Below the pieces are notes generated by a model that saw only the letters and a program-made list of their open reading frames with translations, ran no database searches and was not told where the DNA came from. The position numbers and the translations under genes were made by a program. From the NCBI GenBank assembly GCA_027306785.1, contig DAHUZB010000011.1:1-53068 (forward strand): DNA of 53,068 bases, written 5' to 3'. The DNA comes from Vulcanimicrobiota bacterium. Lineage in GTDB: Bacteria; Vulcanimicrobiota; Vulcanimicrobiia; Vulcanimicrobiales; Vulcanimicrobiaceae. Of this stretch, positions 1 to 8,453 are shown in pieces; the stretch's first letter is position 1, and each line of letters opens with the position of its first letter.

Positions 1-1383
1 CGACCTCGATCCGCGCCCCCAGCGCGCGCGCGTCACGCACGACACTCCTAGCACGACGCCATCCGCACGCAACGCTGCACGGAGTTCGCCGGGATCGATC
101 GCGCTCGGCGCAATGCCGCGTTCGCACGCTATCGCTGCAGCGGTTCCCGCTGCCTGTCCAAGCGTCATCACCGTCGGCGTGAGCCGCGTCGATGCAAGCG
201 CTTCGTGCGTGGTCGAGATGCAACGGCCCGCGACGAGCAATCCTTCGCGCCGCGCGGGCACCAGGCACCGATACGGAATCTCGTACGTCGCGCCCGCGGG
301 CAGACGATAGGTGGTCGTTCCGCTCCCCGAGGGATTGTGAATGTCGATCGGATAGGCGCTGCGCGCCACGGCATCGTCGAAGGTGCGTCCCTCCAGAATA
401 TCGCCGGCGCCGAGCGTGTAGCGCCCGACGATGCGCCGCGATTCGCGTATGCCGACCTGCGCCCCCGTCGCCGCGAGACGCGCCTGCGCGAATCCCGGCA
501 CGCGTTCGCGGAAAAATCGCAGCAACTGCATGACTTGAAGGCGCGCCTCCACCTCCGCGCGCGTGAGATCGACGGGATCGAGCGGATCGACGTTCGTCAC
601 GCGCGTCATGTTCACGGTCACCTCGTCGGCATAGGGCGAGATGAAGAACGAGACGAGCTCGCGCGGGATATCCACGAGACCGTCGCGCTGCGCCTCGTGC
701 CAAAGATCGTAGAGTCCGGCGACCGCGGTAAGCGCGGGCGCCGTACGCTCGCGCACGTCCAGGCTCGAGCGCATCTGCTCCGGGTGCATACGTACGTATG
801 CAGCGAGCACGTCGAGATCGACGTGACTCAAGCGGAACATCAGGCTCGCGGGTTGCACGCGTCCGCGTTCGTCGCCTTGCTGCGTCTCGACGCCCGCCGA
901 CGCGGCCACGTACGCATCGGCCGTCGCATCGATCACCGACGTCGCGCGGTAGCTGCGCTCGCCGCCGACGGTTGCGACCGTCACGCCGCTCACCCGCTCG
1001 CCCTCGCACTGCGCCGACAGAAACCAGGCGTGCAGCAGCAACTCGACGCCCGCTTCGCGCATCATCTCGAAGAGCAGCGCTTTGTGGATCTCGGGATCGA
1101 ACGGCGTGATCGTCGGCACGTAGTCCGACGCGTCGTGCACGTGTCCGGGCGAACCGCCGCGGCGCATCAGGCGCTCCACGATCTCCTGCGCGATGCCGCC
1201 CACCACGCGCTCGGACCCGGAATGAAAGGTCATCCAAGGACCGACCATCGCGGCCGTCGCGGTACCGCCGAGAAAGCCGTAACGCTCGATCAGCAACGTG
1301 CGCGCACCGCGCCGCGCCGACGCGAGCGCCGCCGCACAGCCCGCATTGCCTCCTCCGACGACGAGAACGTCATGCTCGCGCAT
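1..1383 (-). CDS. FAD-dependent oxidoreductase (FAD_oxidored family), 3' end outside window
   Basis: The reading frame is open from an ATG at 1383 down to base 1, so about 461 codons are visible and the stop lies outside. The N-terminus is a Rossmann FAD-binding motif (VLVVGGGNAGCAAA, residues 6-19) followed by a glycine-rich GGTATAAMVGP stretch, as in the PF12831-type flavoproteins that oxidise unknown small substrates. Near the C-terminus a second FAD-contact block, LLVAGRCISTTHEA, and a TLGQAAGTAAAIA helix complete the fold. The visible length is close to the usual family size (430-480), so little is likely missing. There is no signal peptide, so it should be cytoplasmic. The substrate cannot be read from sequence. 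It is transcribed away from the DUF4870 gene, with only 33 bases between the two starts. Confidence 0.85.
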   Translation of the reverse strand, partial: MREHDVLVVGGGNAGCAAALASARRGARTLLIERYGFLGGTATAAMVGPWMTFHSGSERVVGGIAQEIVERLMRRGGSPGHVHDASDYVPTITPFDPEIHKALLFEMMREAGVELLLHAWFLSAQCEGERVSGVTVATVGGERSYRATSVIDATADAYVAASAGVETQQGDERGRVQPASLMFRLSHVDLDVLAAYVRMHPEQMRSSLDVRERTAPALTAVAGLYDLWHEAQRDGLVDIPRELVSFFISPYADEVTVNMTRVTNVDPLDPVDLTRAEVEARLQVMQLLRFFRERVPGFAQARLAATGAQVGIRESRRIVGRYTLGAGDILEGRTFDDAVARSAYPIDIHNPSGSGTTTYRLPAGATYEIPYRCLVPARREGLLVAGRCISTTHEALASTRLTPTVMTLGQAAGTAAAIACERGIAPSAIDPGELRAALRADGVVLGVSCVTRARWGRGSRS

Positions 1384-1416
1384 GACGAGCGCCCTTCGCT
1401 GCCGAAGGCCGCGATC

Positions 1417-1824
1417 ATGCAGACGCAGATCGGCGAGAACGACCGCACCTGGGCGATCTACGCGAACGCCGCGGGGCTCTTGGCCTTCACCAACATTCCC
1501 TTCGCGAACGTCGTCGGGCCGCTCTTGATCTGGCTGAAGGTGCGCAACGATCCCGCGATGCCGTTCGCCCGCGAACACGCGCGCACGGCGCTGAACTTTC
1601 AGATCACCTGGTCGCTGATCTTCATGCTCGTCGTGGGCATCTTCGTCGATCTCGCGTTCACGACGCGCGGCTGGATCGCGATGGCGCCGCTCGTGATCTG
1701 GCCGCTCCTCGGCGGAGCACTCCTGCTCCTGCTCGTCAACGTCGTGCTGTGCATTCTCGGCTGCCTGCGCGCATCGGATCTGCGCGCGTTCGCAAATCCG
1801 ATCGCGTTTCCGTTCGTTCGGTAG
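1417..1824 (+). CDS. DUF4870 (Tic20-like) small membrane protein
   Basis: A 135-residue protein with three or four hydrophobic segments. The pattern matches DUF4870: an N-terminal AGLLAFTNIPFANVVGPLLI segment, a charged loop containing FAREHARTALNFQITW, then two long hydrophobic helices. The family is widespread, has no known enzymatic role and sits in the cytoplasmic membrane. The ATG at 1417 gives the natural N-terminus (MQTQIGENDRTWA); the frame stays open far upstream, but there it reads antisense to the FAD oxidoreductase and is arginine-rich nonsense. The methyltransferase follows 55 bases later on the same strand. Confidence 0.8.
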   Translation: MQTQIGENDRTWAIYANAAGLLAFTNIPFANVVGPLLIWLKVRNDPAMPFAREHARTALNFQITWSLIFMLVVGIFVDLAFTTRGWIAMAPLVIWPLLGGALLLLLVNVVLCILGCLRASDLRAFANPIAFPFVR

Positions 1825-1879
1825 AACGGTCGCTCGCCTGCAAGGCGTCGGCGTATCGAAGTGACAACATCTGCGCGCG

Positions 1880-2593
1880 ATGTCGATCTACGCACGCTCC
1901 GCCGCTTTCTACGATGCACTGCAGCGCTCGGCCGGGCGCGACTACGCGGCCGAAGCCGCGCTCGCGCACGAGTCGATCGTCGCGCGCACGCGCAGCGGCG
2001 GGAACGCCCTGCTCGACGTCGGCTGCGGCACCGGACGGCATCTCGACTATCTGCGCGAGTGGTACGCCTGCGAAGGGCTCGACGTCGACCGCGCGATGCT
2101 CGGCATCGCGCAGGCACGACTGCGCGACGTGCCGCTCCACGCGCAGGACATGATCGGATTCAACCTCGGACGACGCTTCGACGCGATCGTCTGCCTGGGC
2201 GGGACGATCGGCTATGCGCCCAACGTGCGGCTGCTCGAACAGACGATGGAGACCTTCGCGCGACACCTCCACCCGGGCGGCGTGCTCGTCCTCGAGCCGT
2301 GGCTCCAACCCTCGCAGTGGCGTGAGGGAGAGATCGACGCCACCTTCGCCGACGAGCCGGAGCTCAAGGTGGCGCGTATGAGCGTGCACCGCCGCGACGG
2401 GAACGTCTCGATCCTCAACTACAACTATATGGTCGCGGCCGCCGACGGCGTGCGCACCTTCAGCGAGCCGCACCGCCTGGTGCTCTTCACCGACGAGGAG
2501 TACCGGCGTGCCCTGACCCGCGCGCGCTTCGCGGCCGACTTCGTCACCGCGGACGACGCGGGACACGGCCGCTACGTCGGCATTCGAGCGTAA
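1880..2593 (+). CDS. class I SAM-dependent methyltransferase
   Basis: A 237-residue protein with the SAM-binding motif I LLDVGCGTGRHLDYL (about residues 43-57), an acidic motif II end (CEGLDVDRAML) and a motif around FDAIVCLGGTIGYA. The post-motif segment HPGGVLVLEPWLQP is typical of the family. Length and the N-terminal SIYARSAAFYDAL resemble the small sugar N-methyltransferases of the DesVI/TylM1 type, but no aminosugar pathway is nearby, so the substrate is unknown. The ATG at 1880 is the first sensible start. The amino-acid permease begins 42 bases after its stop; a short hairpin (CCCGA/TCGGG, 2615-2628) lies between them. Confidence 0.85.
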   Translation: MSIYARSAAFYDALQRSAGRDYAAEAALAHESIVARTRSGGNALLDVGCGTGRHLDYLREWYACEGLDVDRAMLGIAQARLRDVPLHAQDMIGFNLGRRFDAIVCLGGTIGYAPNVRLLEQTMETFARHLHPGGVLVLEPWLQPSQWREGEIDATFADEPELKVARMSVHRRDGNVSILNYNYMVAAADGVRTFSEPHRLVLFTDEEYRRALTRARFAADFVTADDAGHGRYVGIRA

Positions 2594-2635
2594 ATACAGG
2601 GGGCGGCCCGCCAGCCCGAGTATTCGGGTCCCTTA

Positions 2636-4099
2636 ATGCTGCTACAACGAGTAAAGCCTCTCGAACGCATCCTGGCCGAAGGCGGCGACGAGACAAAAGG
2701 CAACAGTCTCAAGAAGACCCTCGGTGCCGGGTCGCTGATGGCCATGGGCATCGGCGCGATCATCGGCACGGGCATCTTCGTCCTCACCGGCGTCGCCGCG
2801 GCCACGCGCGCCGGCCCCGCACTGACGATCTCGTTCATCGTCGCGGGTATCGTCAGCGCCTTCGCGGCGCTCTGCTACTCCGAGGTCGCGAGCCGCATTC
2901 CGATCGCCGGCAGCGCCTACACCTTCGCGTACGCCTCGCTCGGCGAGTTCATCGCCTGGATCATCGGGTGGGATCTCGTCCTCGAATACGCGCTCGGCGC
3001 CGCGACCGTGAGCATCGGATGGTCCGGCTACTTCGTGACGTTCTTGAAGAACGTCTTCGGCCTCGTCATTCCGCCGCAGTTCCAACAGAGCTACTGGGAA
3101 CAGGCAACGAACGGCGCGATCGTCCACGGGAGCGGATTCATCAATCTTCCGGCGTTCGCGATCATCTGCCTCATCGGCGTGCTGCTCTATCGCGGCACCC
3201 GCGAATCGGCGCTGGTGAACAACATCATCGTCGTGGTGAAGGTCGCGATCGTGCTGTTCTTCATCGCGCTCGGGCTCGGCCACGTAAACACCGGAAACTG
3301 GACCCCGTACTTCCCGTACGGCGTGCAGGGCATGCTCGGCGGTGCGGCCTTCATCTTCTTCGCCTACATCGGCTTCGACGCGGTCTCGACTGCCGCCGAA
3401 GAGACGAAGAATCCGTCGCGCGATCTTCCGATCGGCATCATCGGCAGCCTCGCGATCTGCACCGTTCTCTACATCATCGTGGTCGCGATCCTCACCGGCA
3501 TGGTTCCCTACAAGCTGCTCAACGTCGCATCGCCCGTCGCCTTCGCGATGGATCACGTCGGCATGGGTTGGGCGAGCGCCGTCATCTCGCTCGGCGCGCT
3601 TGCGGGACTCACGACGGTGCTGCTCGTGATGATGTTCGGGCAGACGCGCGTCTTCTTCGCGATGTCGCGCGACGGACTGCTTCCCGCGGTCTTCTCGAAG
3701 GTGCATCCGAAGTTCCGCACGCCGGGACTCTCCACGATCATGTTCACGATCTTCATCGCGCTCATCGCGGCCTTCACGCCGATCGGCATCGTCGGCTCGC
3801 TGACGAACATGGGCACGCTGATCGCGTTCATCCTCGTCTCGATCGCGCTGCCGATCATCCGCAAGCGCTATCCGAACACGAAGGGCTTTACGGTGCCCTT
3901 CGGTCCCTACCTCATCCCGACGCTCTCGGCGCTCACCGCCGCCGGGCTGATCTTCTCGCTCCAATACGGGAGCCCGACCTGGTTCGGCATCCCCGCGCCC
4001 TGGCTCGGATTTCTCGTCTGGCTCGTACTCGGCTTGGGCATCTACTTCGCCTACAGTCGCAGCCATAGCACCGTCGGCAAGGAGAGCTCCGGCTCGTAG
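2636..4099 (+). CDS. APC-family amino acid permease (cationic amino acid transporter-like)
   Basis: A 487-residue integral membrane protein with about 12 hydrophobic segments. The first helix carries the APC signature GIGAIIGTGIFVLTG (about residues 38-52), which forms the unwound substrate-binding helix. GSAYTFAYASLGEF and FFAYIGFDAVSTAAEETKNP are the conserved TM3 and TM6-loop motifs of the CAT/YfnA branch, which imports amino acids by proton symport or exchange. The length matches the family. The start at 2636 has no obvious Shine-Dalgarno (upstream CGGGTCCCTTA), but residues 1-30 fit the usual short cytoplasmic N-terminus. A strong hairpin terminator follows 19 bases after the stop. The specific amino acid cannot be told. 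Confidence 0.9.
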   Translation: MLLQRVKPLERILAEGGDETKGNSLKKTLGAGSLMAMGIGAIIGTGIFVLTGVAAATRAGPALTISFIVAGIVSAFAALCYSEVASRIPIAGSAYTFAYASLGEFIAWIIGWDLVLEYALGAATVSIGWSGYFVTFLKNVFGLVIPPQFQQSYWEQATNGAIVHGSGFINLPAFAIICLIGVLLYRGTRESALVNNIIVVVKVAIVLFFIALGLGHVNTGNWTPYFPYGVQGMLGGAAFIFFAYIGFDAVSTAAEETKNPSRDLPIGIIGSLAICTVLYIIVVAILTGMVPYKLLNVASPVAFAMDHVGMGWASAVISLGALAGLTTVLLVMMFGQTRVFFAMSRDGLLPAVFSKVHPKFRTPGLSTIMFTIFIALIAAFTPIGIVGSLTNMGTLIAFILVSIALPIIRKRYPNTKGFTVPFGPYLIPTLSALTAAGLIFSLQYGSPTWFGIPAPWLGFLVWLVLGLGIYFAYSRSHSTVGKESSGS

Positions 4100-4118
4100 C
4101 CGTCGCGTGATCCGAACG

Positions 4119-4149
4119 AAAAGAGCCGCGCTTTGTGCGCGGCTCTTTT
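4119..4149. terminator. bidirectional rho-independent terminator
   Basis: A 13-bp perfect stem (AAAAGAGCCGCGC / GCGCGGCTCTTTT) with a 5-base loop TTTGT. The A-run on the left and T-run on the right give a U-tail in both directions. It lies between the convergent permease and hydantoinase genes; its right arm ends one base before the hydantoinase stop, so it serves both. Confidence 0.93.
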
Positions 4150-4150
4150 C

Positions 4151-6241
4151 TTATGCCGAACGCGCGACGGTGAGGAACGCGAGCGGCTCGTCGTCGAGCC
4201 GGCCCGCCACCTCTTCCCGCGCGAGCACGATCGCTTGATCGACGCTCGCGAGGCCGCTGAAATCGGCGATGCGTCCGCCATGCAGCACGTAGAGTGCGGG
4301 GAGCGCGCGGCCGACATCGCCGAAGGTGGTGTGCGCTTCGAGCGTCTCGCGCAGCGCGACGGTGAGATTGCCGACGCGCGCGCGGCGGATCGAGGCATCG
4401 CGCAGCGCGAAGCGCACGATCGCGCGATCGTCGACGACGCGCAGATCGTTCGCACGGCGATAGAGCGTCAGCGCGGGCGTGGCGTCGATCCGTTCGAGAT
4501 GCTCTACCGCGGTGCGCAGGGAGCGGGCCGCTGCCGCGGCGCGTTCTGCCTCACCGCTCGCCCCGCGCGCCGCCGCTTCGACCATTGCGGTCGCACCGCT
4601 CGCCGTCGCGCGGACGCGATTGCGTTGCGCGTCGATCTCGACGATCACATCCACGCGCTCGGGCGCGGCGCCCGCCGCGATCACGCGATCGGCGGCCTCG
4701 CGTCGGATGCGCACGATATCCTCGGGCGACGGATCGACGATCGTGCGTTCGACGACGTCGCGCACGAGCGCGAGCGCCACGCCGATCGGCGAGATCACCT
4801 CGGCGTCGCGCGCGATACGATACTCCACGCCCATCGCCTCGGCCACGAACGGCACGAGCGCCGCCGCGCCGCCGCCGCCGCCCACGAAGACGAGCGTATC
4901 GCGCGGGAGTTCGTAATCGGCGAGCAACTCATCGACGCAGGCGCGCACCTTCGCCGTACCGAGTTCGAGCATGCGCCGCGCGAGCGCGCGCGGCTCACCG
5001 CCGAGTTCGCGAGCGAGGATCGCGAACGCCGCGAGCGCCGCGTCGGCGTTGCCGCGTGCGAACGCATCGACCGGCACGTAGCCGAGCAGATTGCTCGCGC
5101 ACGTCGGCGTCACGGTCGCGAGCCGTCCGTCGCGCAGCCTCAGACGCAGATAATCGGACGGATCGTGCGGCGTGGGTGCGAAGCGCTCGAGCCGCGCGCC
5201 CTCGAGATCGTTCGACTGCAGAAACGAGGCGTACGCGCAGCCCGCGATGTGGGCGGAGCGCGGTCCCACGTCGATGATCTCGCGCGCGTCGGCGCGCGGC
5301 ACGCTGCCGCCCGCGATGCCGAGCGTTCGCGAATCGATCGTTCGCAGCATCGTCCGATGACCGCCGATCCGCGCCGGGCGCATCTGCGGCATTCCCGCGC
5401 GAATCGCGGAGCAGTCGACGCTCGTGCCGCCCACCTCCATGAAGATGCCGTCGGTGACGTTCTCGTAGAGCAGCGCGCCCGCCACGCCCGCCGCCGGGCC
5501 CGAGAGCATGGTGAGAATCGGGCGGCGCTCCACTTCGCGCACATCCATCACGCCGCCGTCGCTGCGCATGATCATCAGCGGAGCGGTGATACGCGCGCGC
5601 GCAACCGCATCGGCCGTCATGCGCGCGGTGCGCAGCATCTTCGGCAGGATCGCCGCATTGAGCGCGGCGGTGCGCGTGCGGGCGCGCAGCCCGTACATGG
5701 TGGTCACGTCGTGCCCGCTCGTGGCGAAGAGGCCGCGCGCCCGCGCCGCCTCCACCGCCGCCGCTTCGCGAGCCGGGTCGTCGACGCCGAACGGTGCGCT
5801 CACCGCGATCGCTTCGCAGCCGCGCGCCGCGAGCGCATCGAGTGCCTTCGCAAGCGCGGCTTCATCCCGCGCGCGCGCATGGGCGAACGCCGGATGGAAC
5901 GCGATCCCCGGCGCGAGCGCGACCGGCGCGAACCGCATCTGACGCCGCGCATACCAGCCGCCGCCGATGCCCAGCACGCCGACCTGCGCCACGTCGCCTT
6001 CGAGCAGCGCATTCGTCGCCTGCGTGGTCGAATGCGCGATGAACGCGACGTCGTGCGCTTCGACGCCGCTCTCGCGCAGCAGCCGCTCCATCCCGGCGAC
6101 GATCCCCGCGGCCACACCCTCCGGCGCATCGTGCGTGGTCGGCACCTTCACGCGCGCCACCAGCGCACGGGTGGCAGCATCGATCGCAACGACATCCGTG
6201 AATGTGCCGCCCACGTCGACGCCCAAACGCAGTTTGGTCAT
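4151..6241 (-). CDS. hydantoinase/oxoprolinase family protein (HyuA/OplA-A type)
   Basis: A 696-residue protein of the ATP-dependent hydantoinase/5-oxoprolinase A family. The N-terminus has the actin-like phosphate-binding motif LGVDVGGTFTDVVAID (Hydant_A_N, residues about 5-180). The central Hydantoinase_A domain shows MRSDGGVM, the LSGPAAGVAGA motif and EVGGTSVD. The C-terminal part carries a second glycine-rich nucleotide motif (LVFVGGGGGAAALVPF). These enzymes open lactam or imide rings such as 5-oxoproline or hydantoins with ATP, usually with a HyuB partner; no HyuB gene is in the window. It is the last gene of the five-gene operon, starting 9 bases after the beta-lactamase-like gene, and ends at the shared terminator. 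Cytoplasmic; substrate uncertain. Confidence 0.88.
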   Translation of the reverse strand: MTKLRLGVDVGGTFTDVVAIDAATRALVARVKVPTTHDAPEGVAAGIVAGMERLLRESGVEAHDVAFIAHSTTQATNALLEGDVAQVGVLGIGGGWYARRQMRFAPVALAPGIAFHPAFAHARARDEAALAKALDALAARGCEAIAVSAPFGVDDPAREAAAVEAARARGLFATSGHDVTTMYGLRARTRTAALNAAILPKMLRTARMTADAVARARITAPLMIMRSDGGVMDVREVERRPILTMLSGPAAGVAGALLYENVTDGIFMEVGGTSVDCSAIRAGMPQMRPARIGGHRTMLRTIDSRTLGIAGGSVPRADAREIIDVGPRSAHIAGCAYASFLQSNDLEGARLERFAPTPHDPSDYLRLRLRDGRLATVTPTCASNLLGYVPVDAFARGNADAALAAFAILARELGGEPRALARRMLELGTAKVRACVDELLADYELPRDTLVFVGGGGGAAALVPFVAEAMGVEYRIARDAEVISPIGVALALVRDVVERTIVDPSPEDIVRIRREAADRVIAAGAAPERVDVIVEIDAQRNRVRATASGATAMVEAAARGASGEAERAAAAARSLRTAVEHLERIDATPALTLYRRANDLRVVDDRAIVRFALRDASIRRARVGNLTVALRETLEAHTTFGDVGRALPALYVLHGGRIADFSGLASVDQAIVLAREEVAGRLDDEPLAFLTVARSA

Positions 6242-6250
6242 CGCTCCAAG

Positions 6251-7066
6251 TTATTGGAGCGGGAAGAGTTTGGTTGCTTCATCGACGGCTCGCGTGACGT
6301 CGGCGAGAATCGCGTCGCGCTCGGCGGCGGTTCCGCGTGCGTCGTGCAGCATCGCGACCACGAGAACGGTGCGCCCGTTGATCGTGATGAGCCCCGCGTC
6401 GTTCGCCGCCGACGCGCTCGTGCCCGTGACGTGCGCCACGTAGGTTTGCCGCGGCAGTCCGGCACGAAAGCGTTCGGGATCGCTACGCACGCGCGAGAGC
6501 TGCGCGAGAAACGATGCGCGTGAGGACGACGAGAGCACATTCCCCGAAAAGAGCTTCGAGAAGAACGTCGCGAGCGCGCGCGGCGCGGCGGTGCCGCCGT
6601 CGTCGGCGGCTACCGTGATACCGTCGAGACCGTCGTTGCGCAGGTCGGCATTCACCGCGCTCGTTCCGCCGAGGATACGCAGCAGTTCGCCGGTTGCACC
6701 CGCGTCGTGCGCCTGCAAACTACGCGCGATGAGCTCGCGCGCGCTCGGAGCGCTCGGATCGGTACCGATCGGCGTATCCGGAGCGAGCCGGTGACGATCG
6801 ATGCGTTCGTAAGCATCGAGCGCGATCGCCGCGTTCTGCACCTGCGCCATCGGAAGCTGCACGTCGGCGTTTCGCTCCACGTGCACGCCGGTCGCCGCGT
6901 CGATGACGACGACGCCGAGCGTTGCGCCCAGACGCTTCGCCGCATCGACCGCGGCGTCCAGACGCGTCGCGAGCACGCCGCGTTCGGAGAGCGGCGTCTG
7001 CATCGGCGTCACGATCGGCCCCGGCGTGAGGAAAAGCTGCTGCGCGAGGAGCAGCGCACCGATCAC
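6251..7066 (-). CDS. class A beta-lactamase-like protein lacking catalytic motifs
   Basis: A 271-residue protein whose layout follows the class A beta-lactamase / serine hydrolase fold: ATLGVVVIDAATG strands, a helix after LPMAQVQN, an AHDAGATGELLRILGG helix and a VTGTSASAANDAGLI strand. Each catalytic motif is changed. The SxxK box reads Q75-V-Q-N78, SDN reads H120-D-A122 and KTG reads V213-T-G. Catalysis by the known mechanism is therefore not expected; a binding or regulatory role is inference. The hydrophobic N-terminus (IGALLLAQQLFL) may be a short signal or anchor. The start is GTG at 7066, overlapping the dipeptidase stop in GTGA, which points to translational coupling. Confidence 0.75.
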   Translation of the reverse strand: MIGALLLAQQLFLTPGPIVTPMQTPLSERGVLATRLDAAVDAAKRLGATLGVVVIDAATGVHVERNADVQLPMAQVQNAAIALDAYERIDRHRLAPDTPIGTDPSAPSARELIARSLQAHDAGATGELLRILGGTSAVNADLRNDGLDGITVAADDGGTAAPRALATFFSKLFSGNVLSSSSRASFLAQLSRVRSDPERFRAGLPRQTYVAHVTGTSASAANDAGLITINGRTVLVVAMLHDARGTAAERDAILADVTRAVDEATKLFPLQ

Positions 7067-8445
7067 GTGTGAAGCTCCCCGAGTTCGCCGTAGAGCACCG
7101 CCATCGTCTCGATGCCGCCGAAGAACTGCGCGAGACTGAATTTTTCGTTCGGCGCGTGAATGTGATCGTCGGGGAGACCGACGCCGATCATCACCTGCGG
7201 CAGTTTGAGAATCCGATCGAAGCTCGCGACCGGACCGATCGATCCGCCGGTGCCGATGTAGACGGGCGCCTTGCCGAAGCCGGCCTCCATCGCGCGCCCC
7301 GCCGCGGCGATCGCGGGATGCGTGCGGGCGATGACGACCGCGGGCACGTCGCCGTCGGAGGTGATCTCCACGCGCACGCCCGTCGGCGCCGTGCGCGCGA
7401 TGAACTCGGTGACGATCCGGCGCACGGTCTTCGGATCTTGCGTGCCGACCAGGCGCGCGGAGATCTTTGCCTTCGCGAAGCTCGGAATGATCGTTTTGCT
7501 ACCCGGTCCCTGATAGCCGCCCCAGATGCCGTTGCACTCGAGCGTCGGGCGGAACCACATGCGTTCGAGCGGCAATCGCCCCTGCTCGCCCGCGAGCGCG
7601 GGGACGCCGAGCAGCGCCGCCTCGCGCGCTTCGTCGAAGGGGAGCGCGCGCAGTTCCGCATCCTGCTCCGCGTCGAGATCGGGCACGCCGTCGTAAAATC
7701 CCGGCACCGCGACGCGCCCGTCGGCGTCTTTGAGCGCCGCGATCATGCGCGCGAGCGCTTCGATCGGATTGCGTACGATGCCGCCGTAGTACCCGCTGTG
7801 CAGATCGTCGGTCGGGCCGTGAACCGCGATCTCCCAATGGACGAGCCCGCGCACGCTCGTGGTGAGCGAGGGCACGTCTTCGGCATAGACGGCCGTGTCG
7901 CTGATCACCGCGAGATCGGCGGTGAACTGCTCTTTGTAACGCGCGAGCGCCGCTTCGAAGTTCGGCGATCCGATCTCTTCTTCGCCTTCCACGATCACCT
8001 TGACGTTGATCGGCAGCGCGCCGCGCGTGCGCATGTGCGCTTCGATCGCGGCCAGGTGCATCAGCACCTGTCCCTTATCGTCGACCGCTCCGCGTCCGTA
8101 GATGTTGCCGTTGCGCACCGTGCCTTCGAAGGGCGGCGACTCCCAGAGCTCCACCGGGTCGACCGGCTGCACGTCGTAGTGGCCGTAGATCAGCACCGTC
8201 GGCTTGCCCGGCGCTCCGAGCCACTCGCCGTACGCGAGCGGGTTGCCGTCGGTCTCGAGCAAGCGTGACTGCAGACCGATCTCCGCCATGCGCGCGACGA
8301 GCCGCTCGCAGCAGCGGCGCACGTCGCCCACGTGCGCGGGATCGGCCGAGATCGACGCAAGCGCGATCCACGCTTTCAATTCGTCGAGGTACGCATCGCG
8401 ATGTTCGTTGCAGTAGGCGTGGAGATCGGTCGGAATGCTGGACAT
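7063..8445 (-). CDS. M20 family metallo-dipeptidase (carnosinase/PepV-like)
   Basis: A 460-residue M20 peptidase. Metal ligands are visible: His and Asp in VLIYGHYDVQPVDP, the bridging Asp in GRGAVDDKGQ, the EGEEEIGSPN general-base and metal Glu pair, and the final His in DDHIHAPNEKFSL. The dimerisation domain lies between (about residues 190-320). The length fits the dipeptidase branch (450-480) that splits dipeptides, including beta-Ala-His or dipeptides with D-residues. The ATG at 8445 (MSSIPTDLHAY) is chosen because the frame upstream reads antisense through the permease's PDZ region. It follows the permease gene by 8 bases and overlaps the next gene by 4, so it is in mid-operon. Cytoplasmic. 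Confidence 0.9.
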   Translation of the reverse strand: MSSIPTDLHAYCNEHRDAYLDELKAWIALASISADPAHVGDVRRCCERLVARMAEIGLQSRLLETDGNPLAYGEWLGAPGKPTVLIYGHYDVQPVDPVELWESPPFEGTVRNGNIYGRGAVDDKGQVLMHLAAIEAHMRTRGALPINVKVIVEGEEEIGSPNFEAALARYKEQFTADLAVISDTAVYAEDVPSLTTSVRGLVHWEIAVHGPTDDLHSGYYGGIVRNPIEALARMIAALKDADGRVAVPGFYDGVPDLDAEQDAELRALPFDEAREAALLGVPALAGEQGRLPLERMWFRPTLECNGIWGGYQGPGSKTIIPSFAKAKISARLVGTQDPKTVRRIVTEFIARTAPTGVRVEITSDGDVPAVVIARTHPAIAAAGRAMEAGFGKAPVYIGTGGSIGPVASFDRILKLPQVMIGVGLPDDHIHAPNEKFSLAQFFGGIETMAVLYGELGELHT

Positions 8446-8453
8446 GGCGCCTT

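Noticed and set aside
205-1416. Long N-terminal extension of the DUF4870 gene
   Set aside because: The extension is antisense to the FAD oxidoreductase; only the part from 1417 has membrane-protein character.
4133-6523. Open frame of 796 codons on the plus strand
   Set aside because: It is antisense to the hydantoinase gene and consists mostly of Arg, His, Ala and Glu, the typical shadow of GC-rich coding DNA.
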